A DNA stretch of 5,876 nt. Source: Dehalococcoidia bacterium (GTDB lineage: Bacteria > Chloroflexota > Dehalococcoidia > Lucifugimonadales > Lucifugimonadaceae). Below, piece by piece: positions 1 through 5,030 of this stretch (the first letter of the stretch is position 1; every line of letters starts with the position of its first letter). The translations under genes were made by a program, and so were the position numbers. Below the pieces are notes generated by a model. That model was not told where the DNA came from. It did no database searches and worked only from the letters and a program-made list of their open reading frames with translations. The stretch covers positions 1 through 5,876 of the forward strand of contig JAAXHR010000463.1 in the NCBI GenBank assembly GCA_012270805.1. Reading direction: 5' to 3'.

Positions 1-4
1 TAGA

Positions 5-406
5 TCACTCGATCCAAAAGTGCGGATTCCAAGCGATCTCCCACAGATACCCTTCAGGGTCGGCGAAGTAGCCTGAGTAACCGCCCCAGAACGTGTTTTG
101 CGCCGGCTTGACCAACTTGGCACCGGCGGTTACCGCCTCGTCCAGCACGGCGTCCACTTCTTCGCGAGTGCGGACGTTGTGAGCTAACGTCACACCGGAA
201 AAACCACTACCTTCGGTGGCAATGCCGACATCCTCCGCGAGGGCTTCTCGCAGGTAGAGCGCCAGCCACGTCCCTCGATTCTGGAAGAAAGCGATCGACT
301 CGGTGTTTTCATCCACAAGTGGCAGCCCCAATCCGTCGCGGTAAAACTCCACCGAGCGTTGGAGGTCAGTGACGCCTAAAGTGATGATGCTGATGCGCGG
401 CTCCAT
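5..406 (-). CDS. VOC (glyoxalase/bleomycin-resistance fold) family protein
   Basis: The product is a 133-residue vicinal-oxygen-chelate protein, the usual size for a one-chain pair of beta-alpha-beta-beta-beta modules. The first module opens with ITLGVTDLQRSVEFY (residues 8-22), a typical VOC start. The second ends with ADPEGYLWEIAWNP (115-128), the classic last strand, whose E123 sits at the usual metal-ligand position. The position normally held by the first His ligand appears to be Ile (about residue 6), so the metal site may be altered or absent, as in many members of unknown function. The frame is open upstream to 478. I chose the ATG at 406 because AGAAAGGA lies six bases before it and because homologous sequence begins here; an ATG two codons upstream would overlap that site. 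The substrate cannot be told from sequence. Resistance, lyase and dioxygenase roles all exist in the superfamily. The gene diverges from the acetyltransferase gene. Confidence 0.88.
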   Translation of the reverse strand: MEPRISIITLGVTDLQRSVEFYRDGLGLPLVDENTESIAFFQNRGTWLALYLREALAEDVGIATEGSGFSGVTLAHNVRTREEVDAVLDEAVTAGAKLVKPAQNTFWGGYSGYFADPEGYLWEIAWNPHFWIE

Positions 407-592
407 ACACATTCCTTTCTTGTCGGGTAGTGGGTCACGAAGATTTTGGCAAGGATTGCGCTTTAACGTAGCCGGCAACGCTCACCATTCGCAGATACTT
501 TCCTAAAATGATCAATGTCACGCACGTAGCCGGTTGCGCCGAACCCGATCGTGGTTCTCAATGTACCCTCTGCGATGCTCGTAAAGCTTTCC
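407..592. promoter_or_regulatory. Divergent intergenic region between the VOC and GNAT genes
   Basis: This spacer must hold the promoters of the two outward-facing genes. On the plus strand TAAAAT (504-509) matches five of six -10 bases but has no convincing -35. On the minus strand GTGACA followed 18 bases later by TATCTG (within 493-522) is a weak candidate. The 10-mer ACGTAGCCGG occurs twice in direct orientation, at 466-475 and 524-533. None of these elements is secure. Confidence 0.35.
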
Positions 593-1105
593 ATGCAGAT
601 CCGCGAATTAACCAAGAGTGACGCCTTAGAATACCGCACTCTTAGGCTCAGAGCTCTCAAGGAGTATCCGACGGTGTTCAGTTCCTCTTACGAGGTAGAA
701 CGAGGCTGGCCGTCAGAGAGGTTCGCCGATCGGCTGCCCGAAACTCCCGAATCGACAGATGCGTTCACTCTCGGCTGTTTCGTCGAAGGCGACCTCGTCG
801 GCTCGATCAGTTTCTTCCGATATGAGGGACCCAAGCTCTTGCACATAGGCAGAATCGTCGCCGTGCATATCGCTGCTGAGCAACAAGGCAATGGATACGG
901 TCGAGCGATGGTCGCTGCCACTCTGGAAAGGGCGCGCCGGATATCCGGACTCTCGATCATTCAACTGACGGCGACGACCACGAACGAACGCGCAAAGTCG
1001 CTCTATGCCTCCCTGGGGTTTGAGATTTGCGGCACGACACCACGTGCCATGCTCGTAGAAGGTGAATACATTGACGAACACCTGATGGTGCTGAAGCTGG
1101 ATTAG
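593..1105 (+). CDS. GNAT family N-acetyltransferase
   Basis: The product is a 170-residue acetyl-CoA-dependent N-acyltransferase with a single GNAT domain. The N-terminal strand MQIRELTKSDALEYRTLRLRAL is typical. Motif A is present as the acetyl-CoA pyrophosphate loop Q98-G-N-G101-Y-G103 (consensus Q/RxxGxG/A) after strand IVAVHI. Motif B follows as N131, Y138 and LGF (141-143). The tail GEYIDEHLMVLKL (157-169) is the usual last strand. The acceptor is unknown: small amines, antibiotics and protein N-termini are all possible in this family. The start is uncertain. The frame is open from a GTG at 551 and has another ATG at 575, but none of the three has a clear Shine-Dalgarno site; 593 is preferred because the domain begins there. 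The gene is followed after 60 bases by the YdeI-like gene on the same strand with no obvious terminator between them, so they may be co-transcribed. Confidence 0.87.
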   Translation: MQIRELTKSDALEYRTLRLRALKEYPTVFSSSYEVERGWPSERFADRLPETPESTDAFTLGCFVEGDLVGSISFFRYEGPKLLHIGRIVAVHIAAEQQGNGYGRAMVAATLERARRISGLSIIQLTATTTNERAKSLYASLGFEICGTTPRAMLVEGEYIDEHLMVLKLD

Positions 1106-1165
1106 ACCACCGTCCGCCACCGCGCAATTCGTCCCGAAGACAAGAGACGCCACAAACGGAGCACC

Positions 1166-1423
1166 ATGTCCGACCAACCTAAAGGAAACCTAACCAGACC
1201 GATCTACCCCATGCCGGACTTCGTCGAAGAGGCTCTAAACAACCACGGTCTAACAAATGCCTACCGCGCCCGCCCTGCATATCAGCAAAACGACTACATC
1301 GGCTGGATAAACCGCGCCAAACGACCCGAAACCAAACTCAAACGCCTAAACCAAATGCTTGAGGAGCTACGAACCGGCGGTGTCTACATGCGCATGAACC
1401 ATCCGCCGAGTCGCCGAACTTGA
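1166..1423 (+). CDS. YdeI/OmpD-associated family protein (standalone domain)
   Basis: This 85-residue protein matches the C-terminal OmdA-type domain of the YdeI/OmpD-associated family. It has the PMPDFVEEAL opening (15-24), the core RPAYQQNDYIGWI (36-48), AKRPET (51-56) and the closing segment MLEELRTGGVYMRM (64-77). Family annotation mentions bacteriocin or peptide protection, but the biochemical role is poorly defined. Here the domain stands alone, without the N-terminal half of the longer YdeI proteins. Short forms of this kind are common and complete, so I do not read it as truncated. The ATG at 1166 has GGAG four bases upstream. Its codon use is distinctive: CTA is used repeatedly for Leu, and AAC/AAA are frequent, unlike the adjacent acetyltransferase gene. 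No signal peptide or membrane segment is visible, so it is probably cytosolic. Confidence 0.85.
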   Translation: MSDQPKGNLTRPIYPMPDFVEEALNNHGLTNAYRARPAYQQNDYIGWINRAKRPETKLKRLNQMLEELRTGGVYMRMNHPPSRRT

Positions 1424-1540
1424 CGGCTCTGCTACCCCGTTGAAACACCTGAAACCCCGGGACAATCTTCGACATCGAGATCATCCGGTGTCAGTAATCG
1501 GCTCCACGATTCAATCGGATAGCGGGAAGCCTACGTGTCC

Positions 1541-1562
1541 CTCGCGATCCTAGCATCGCGGG
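1541..1562. terminator. Possible hairpin between convergent genes (8-bp stem)
   Basis: CTCGCGAT and ATCGCGGG form an eight-pair stem with one G-T pair and a six-base loop (CCTAGC). It lies between the plus-strand YdeI-like gene and the minus-strand HIT gene. No T-run follows on either strand, so it is not a canonical intrinsic terminator. It may be a weak bidirectional terminator or a 3'-end protecting structure. Confidence 0.3.
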
Positions 1563-1586
1563 AGTTGCCGACCAAGCATCCAACCG

Positions 1587-1612
1587 AAGTGCGCGTTACT
1601 TGATCCGCACTT
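1587..1612. terminator. Possible hairpin downstream of the HIT gene (7-bp stem)
   Basis: AAGTGCG and CGCACTT pair perfectly around a 12-base loop, about 25 bases past the HIT stop codon on the minus strand. No T-tract follows on either strand, so a terminator role is only inferred from position. Confidence 0.28.
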
Positions 1613-1636
1613 GCCTCATGTCTTGCCGTACTCAGA

Positions 1637-2161
1637 TCATTGAGGCAGATGTCGTTTAATTTCATCGGCGATTTCATACTCGCGTTCGAGGCTCACTAGC
1701 ACGTCCCGGCTGGGTTTTGTCGGTTCTTTGCCCTCGAGGACTGCGATGTGCGGCGGCCCGTTGCCCCAGTCAGATCCTTCCTTGCGGCGGGGCACGGCGT
1801 GCATATGGAAGTGCGGCGCTGACTGTCCTGCAACGACTCCGTTGTTCTGGATGAGATTCAAGCCGTCTGGATCGTACGCTTTTAGCAGCGCTCTACTAAC
1901 CCTCCGAATCGCTCGCATGATCGCTGTCGCCTCTTCATCGGTTAAATCGAAAAGTGTCGGCGCATGCCTCCTAGGAATCACGTAAACCTGGCCCAACTCA
2001 AACTGTTGCCAATTCACGAAGGTTAGGGTTTGATCGGTCTCCTCGACGATGCCTTTGTCCTCGCGACCAGCGATGACTTCGCATAGGAAGCACGGATCAT
2101 CCGGAGAAGATTCGCGGCCCCGACGCGCGCCACCAGGACCAGTTGGTATCTCAATGGGCAA
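1637..2161 (-). CDS. HIT family protein (histidine triad nucleotide-binding)
   Basis: The product is a 174-residue HIT-fold protein. The catalytic triad H117-F-H119-M-H121 lies in SAPHFHMHAVPR, preceded by the family-typical NLIQNNGVVAGQ (102-113). Family members hydrolyse or transfer nucleotide phosphoramidates, adenylates or dinucleoside polyphosphates, with the middle His as nucleophile. The N-terminal pair C24-x-x-C27 resembles the zinc-ligand start of many HIT proteins. The protein is longer than a minimal HINT (about 110-130 residues) because of an N-terminal extension and an acidic/basic C-terminal helix. The start is TTG: no ATG occurs before residue 82, and an in-frame stop lies 33 bases upstream. 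AATAGG seven bases before the TTG is a modest ribosome binding site. The gene begins 36 bases after the TIM-barrel gene on the same strand, so it is probably the last gene of that operon. Its link to that pathway is unknown. Confidence 0.9.
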   Translation of the reverse strand: MPIEIPTGPGGARRGRESSPDDPCFLCEVIAGREDKGIVEETDQTLTFVNWQQFELGQVYVIPRRHAPTLFDLTDEEATAIMRAIRRVSRALLKAYDPDGLNLIQNNGVVAGQSAPHFHMHAVPRRKEGSDWGNGPPHIAVLEGKEPTKPSRDVLVSLEREYEIADEIKRHLPQ

Positions 2162-2197
2162 ATGGGAGCCTATTGGTCCGTTTTCGGTGATCTATCA

Positions 2198-3043
2198 CTA
2201 GCCGCGTATCTCCACACATCCCGCTTCCGCAATCAAACCCCGCAGGGCATCCGCCGCCATCTTCATACCCTCAGCACCACTGAACCCGCCGCGCTGTCCG
2301 GCAATCAACAAGTGAGGTTCAAGCGCAAGAAAGCCCACGTAGCCGGATTCGCGTAGATTATGAAGCAACTCTCGCACTTGTCCATCTCCTCCACCTGCGA
2401 CCGTGATCGTCCCGTCCGTGATCCGACAATCTTTGACCTGTATGCACTCGGTATATTCGGCTAGCAACGGCCATCCAATATCAACAGACCGCGCGAAGCC
2501 CATCTGTGGATAGTTACCAGTATCCCAGACATATCGGAGATGCGGACTATCCACTCCCCCGACGAGCGCGCGACACCGCTCAGGAGTATCGCCGACTAAG
2601 CCGCCTTCGTTCTCCAGTAGCAGTATGACATTCCGCTCGCCAGCGACCTCTGCCATCACACGCAATCTCGTTATCGATTCCTCAACCCGCTCGGCTTGCA
2701 GACCGTCAGATTCGGGGTAGAACGAGAACACGCGCACCCGATCAGTGCCCAGCATCTTCGCGATATCTGTGATACGCCCAAGATCGTCGACAACCTTTGC
2801 AATCGGTCCATCGATCGGCGATTTGCCGATCGGACTGCCAACGCAGCTAACGCGGATCGAATGCGCCTCGCACCGTTCGATGAGGCGGTCCACTTCCTCG
2901 TCTGTGAGCTCGAGAACGTTAGTTCCCCATGCGCTCCGCAATTCCAAGTAACTGATATCGAGCTCGTGGAGGACCCGCAACTGCTCGTCCACATCATCGG
3001 CGATCTCGTCGCCGAAGGCGCTCAGAGTGAATTGGGCCGTCAT
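2198..3043 (-). CDS. Sugar phosphate isomerase/epimerase-like TIM-barrel protein
   Basis: This 281-residue protein belongs to the xylose-isomerase-like/AP-endonuclease-2 TIM-barrel family, at full family length. The first strand is FTLSAFGDEI (5-14). Strand-end metal ligands can be placed at E144 (LLLENE), D174 (VWDTGN) and E242 (LALEPH). The fourth site, usually His in an IHVKD-like motif, reads IQVKD here, with Gln at 202 and K204-D205 kept. The C-terminal part GGGDGQVRELLHNLRESGYVGFLALE has the usual GxGxV...L...GY.G.L..E pattern. Relatives are sugar or keto-sugar epimerases, inosose dehydratases and C-glycoside deglycosidase subunits; the exact reaction is not resolved. The ATG overlaps the GMC stop codon as ATGA, with AAGGA only two bases before it, so translation is probably coupled to the GMC gene. 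It is likely cytosolic; no signal peptide is seen. Confidence 0.9.
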   Translation of the reverse strand: MTAQFTLSAFGDEIADDVDEQLRVLHELDISYLELRSAWGTNVLELTDEEVDRLIERCEAHSIRVSCVGSPIGKSPIDGPIAKVVDDLGRITDIAKMLGTDRVRVFSFYPESDGLQAERVEESITRLRVMAEVAGERNVILLLENEGGLVGDTPERCRALVGGVDSPHLRYVWDTGNYPQMGFARSVDIGWPLLAEYTECIQVKDCRITDGTITVAGGGDGQVRELLHNLRESGYVGFLALEPHLLIAGQRGGFSGAEGMKMAADALRGLIAEAGCVEIRG

Positions 3044-4605
3044 AGTCCTTCGCCGATGAAGGCCGACACGCGCTCGCCGATAACCATGGATGTGACATTT
3101 GTGTTGGCGCGGATGCAGTCCGGCATGATCGATGCGTCCGCGACCTTCAGATTCTCAAGCCCTCGAACATTGCCGAACTGGTCGACCACGGCCATCGGAT
3201 CCGAGTCCGGGCCCATCTTGCAGGTGCCCGAAACGTGGTGGCTGGTCACGGCAGTTTCTTTGATCCACGCGTTCAGCGCCTCGTCTGACTCCATGTCCGA
3301 ATCTGTAGGCTCGACACGCTCCGTCACCAAGCTGGTCCAGCCTTCGTGCTCACCGAAGCGATTAGCGATTCGCACACCTTCACGCAACCTCTCCAAGTCG
3401 AACTCCTCTTCGAAATAGTTATAGTTCAAGAAAGGCTGGATGCGGGGATCGCTGGTTCGAAGGTGCAGATTTCCCGATCCGACGGCGAGGTCGAGGCAGA
3501 CGACCATGATGAGCCCGATCTCTTCGCTCGCGCCTTGTCCCCACCATCTGCGTCCGATAATGCTGCGCGATCCAGGGTGAATCAGCATGTCGTTCACCAA
3601 GTCCGAACCTTCTGCCGTATATCGCAGAGTAAACTGCACTCCCGGCAAGCCCAGAGGCTGCTCGAAGTCGTCGCGCGTTCGCCATGTCACCCTGACATGC
3701 GGATGATCGCGGAGATTCTGGCCCACGCCCGGCAGATCGTGATGCATAGGAATGCCAACCGCGTCCATAGCTTCTGGCGGTCCCACACCTGACAGCATCA
3801 GCAGGTGTGGCGAGCCAATCGCGCCCGCCGACAGAATCACGTTTTCGGCCTTAAAGTCCGAGACCTCACCGCCGACCTCAGCCCTCACGCCAACCGCGCG
3901 ATTCCCGTCAAACAGCACTCGATGGACGAGGCAATCCGCCACAATCTCAAGGTTCGGACGATCTCTGGCACCAGCTAGATAGCCAATCGCTGTGCTCCAC
4001 CGTACGCGGTCTGGATTGTTGAGCGGAGTCGGCCCCACTCCTGTAGAGCCGGGAGCGTTGTGGTCCGGACAGTTCGGGAAGCCACTGGCCCTAGCAGCTT
4101 CGTAAAAGGCGCGCTGGGCCGGATTCCACTCCTCTGACTTCCATCGACGCACGATTATCGGACCATCCGATCCGTGGAAATCGCCGCCGAAGTCCGTATC
4201 CGTCTCGATCATCCGAAAATACGGCATCAACTCCTGAAAACTCCACCTGTCATTCCCCCAAGAAGCCCAAGTGTCATAGTCCTCGGGCACCCCTCGCAAG
4301 AATATCTGCCCATTCACCGCGCTCGAACCGCCAACGACCTTTCCCCGAGGTATGATGCCCGGCCTCGCCTCGTCGGTATAGCGCGCCACAAAGGTCCACC
4401 GATGATCATTCAGCGGTCTCTCCCACGGTGGGATGTCGTGCCCGTACCCGTACTTCACCGTATCGGGTATATCGTCGAACTCTGGATAATCGGGACCCGC
4501 CTCAATCAATAGCACCGAATGGTCCGGATCTTCTGTCAGCCGTGTCGCAAGAATGGCCCCAGCCGAACCTGCACCAACGATGATCGTGTCGTAAATCTCA
4601 GGCAT
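3040..4605 (-). CDS. GMC family FAD-dependent oxidoreductase
   Basis: The 521-residue product is a full-length glucose-methanol-choline oxidoreductase, oxidising an alcohol or sugar hydroxyl with FAD. The Rossmann loop is GAGSAG (11-16), with E35 of LLIEAG for the ribose. GGSSAVNGQIFLRG (92-105) is GMC signature 1 and SAGAIGSPHLLMLSGVGP (259-276) is signature 2. In the catalytic end, H457 in SHHVSGTCKMG aligns with the active-site His, and RANTN (499-503) carries the partner Asn of choline-oxidase-like members. There is no signal peptide, so it is probably cytosolic. The ATG at 4605 has AAGGGGG five bases upstream. It looks closer to choline-dehydrogenase-like and mycofactocin-associated GMC enzymes than to pyranose oxidases, but no mycofactocin gene is present here. 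The operon runs on into the TIM-barrel and HIT genes. The substrate and the electron acceptor (oxygen, quinone or another carrier) are unknown. Confidence 0.95.
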   Translation of the reverse strand: MPEIYDTIIVGAGSAGAILATRLTEDPDHSVLLIEAGPDYPEFDDIPDTVKYGYGHDIPPWERPLNDHRWTFVARYTDEARPGIIPRGKVVGGSSAVNGQIFLRGVPEDYDTWASWGNDRWSFQELMPYFRMIETDTDFGGDFHGSDGPIIVRRWKSEEWNPAQRAFYEAARASGFPNCPDHNAPGSTGVGPTPLNNPDRVRWSTAIGYLAGARDRPNLEIVADCLVHRVLFDGNRAVGVRAEVGGEVSDFKAENVILSAGAIGSPHLLMLSGVGPPEAMDAVGIPMHHDLPGVGQNLRDHPHVRVTWRTRDDFEQPLGLPGVQFTLRYTAEGSDLVNDMLIHPGSRSIIGRRWWGQGASEEIGLIMVVCLDLAVGSGNLHLRTSDPRIQPFLNYNYFEEEFDLERLREGVRIANRFGEHEGWTSLVTERVEPTDSDMESDEALNAWIKETAVTSHHVSGTCKMGPDSDPMAVVDQFGNVRGLENLKVADASIMPDCIRANTNVTSMVIGERVSAFIGEGL

Positions 4606-4610
4606 GCGTG

Positions 4611-4617
4611 CCCCCTT
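4611..4617 (-). promoter_or_regulatory. Ribosome binding site of the GMC gene
   Basis: AAGGGGG on the minus strand lies five bases before the ATG at 4605. It follows a run of five A's, which gives an unstructured leader, and it supports this start codon. Confidence 0.65.
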
Positions 4618-4643
4618 TTTGGCTCATTTTCATTTTTCATCCG

Positions 4644-4856
4644 TCACGGCAGTTCGCGGCGCGGCACCGTTTCGTCGAACCATACTTCACGATACCTGGA
4701 AGTGCCATACTGCGGAAACGCCAGCCCTTCGATCCAATCCTGCACCCGAATGTCCGAGCTGTATTCGTCCATTCTCAACGGAAGTACCAGAGCCTGGTCG
4801 TAGATGTCTGGACGGAACTCGTAGCCCCACACCCGCCCTGCGTTCAGGTTGCGGGC
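4644..4856 (-). pseudogene. Coding-like remnant upstream of the GMC gene, unrecognised
   Basis: An open minus-strand frame ends with TGA at 4644-4646, 38 bases before the GMC start. It continues to 5159, but only the last 70 or so codons look coding. There about 70 percent of third positions are G or C, and the peptide has a protein-like mix (for example VWGYEFRPDIYDQALVLPL and WIEGLAFPQYG). Upstream of about 4870 the third-position bias is lost and the frame runs through the likely control region into the antisense of the flavoprotein gene, so a full-length protein is unlikely. I see no convincing start codon with a ribosome binding site. The best reading is the 3' end of a gene that once led the GMC operon and lost its 5' part. 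A short real gene with a GTG start, or chance, remains possible. I recognise no family. Confidence 0.35.
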
Positions 4857-4908
4857 GGTGCATATCCCCCCGGTAGCAGACTGGCGCACAAACACTCTTT
4901 CATTTCGC

Positions 4909-4936
4909 TTGGCGACAGTGCCGGTAGTGATACTAT
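4909..4936 (+). promoter_or_regulatory. Candidate promoter of the flavoprotein gene
   Basis: TTGGCG (4909-4914) and TACTAT (4931-4936) are 16 bases apart and match four of six bases each to the sigma-70 boxes. TG one base before the -10 gives an extended -10. Transcription would start near 4943 and leave a leader of about 87 bases. A second -10-like TAAAAT at 4993-4998 lacks a -35 box. Confidence 0.35.
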
Positions 4937-4953
4937 GTCTCAATAGAGTATCA
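4928..4953. promoter_or_regulatory. Inverted repeat, candidate operator
   Basis: TGATACT (4928-4934) and AGTATCA (4947-4953) are perfect inverted arms around a 12-base centre, which itself holds a partial CTAT/ATAG symmetry. The site covers the plus-strand -10 and places a mirror-image TGATACT on the minus strand, so a dimeric repressor here would block both directions. No regulator gene is in the window. It could also be a small RNA hairpin. Confidence 0.4.
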
Positions 4954-4973
4954 ACCGCAACCTCGATGAGCAA
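4945..4973 (-). promoter_or_regulatory. Weak candidate minus-strand promoter toward the GMC operon
   Basis: Read on the minus strand, TTGCTC (4968-4973) is followed after 17 bases by TACTCT (4945-4950), with an extended -10 TGA before it. Only about half of the box bases match consensus. If it is used, the GMC gene would have a leader of roughly 330 bases that contains the coding-like remnant. Confidence 0.2.
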
Positions 4974-5017
4974 ATCATGCGAAAGTAATACGTAAAATGC
5001 CTGATTTAAGTGTCGAT

Positions 5018-5025
5018 AGAAGGAG
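5018..5025 (+). promoter_or_regulatory. Strong ribosome binding site of the flavoprotein gene
   Basis: AGAAGGAG lies five bases before the ATG at 5031, a near-ideal Shine-Dalgarno site. It fixes the start of the plus-strand gene and argues against a full-length minus-strand gene through this region. Confidence 0.8.
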
Positions 5026-5030
5026 ACTGC

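Noticed and set aside
407..478. A 24-residue N-terminal extension of the VOC protein from 478
   Set aside because: The extension has no VOC homology features, and the best ribosome site is directly before the ATG at 406.
463..660. A 65-codon minus-strand frame across the VOC/GNAT spacer
   Set aside because: It runs antisense into the acetyltransferase gene, shows no recognisable motif and has no good ribosome site.
1541..1612. Canonical intrinsic terminators
   Set aside because: The stems are real, but no T-run follows either stem on either strand.
2696..3418. A 240-codon open frame on the plus strand, antisense to the TIM-barrel and GMC genes
   Set aside because: Both genes beneath it have clear family motifs on the minus strand. 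The antisense peptide is rich in Ser, Arg and Pro with no recognisable domain, as expected of a shadow frame.
3040..4605. Mycofactocin system membership (MftG-type GMC enzyme)
   Set aside because: The GMC protein has some resemblance, but no mycofactocin precursor peptide, radical SAM maturase or other mft gene is seen in the window.
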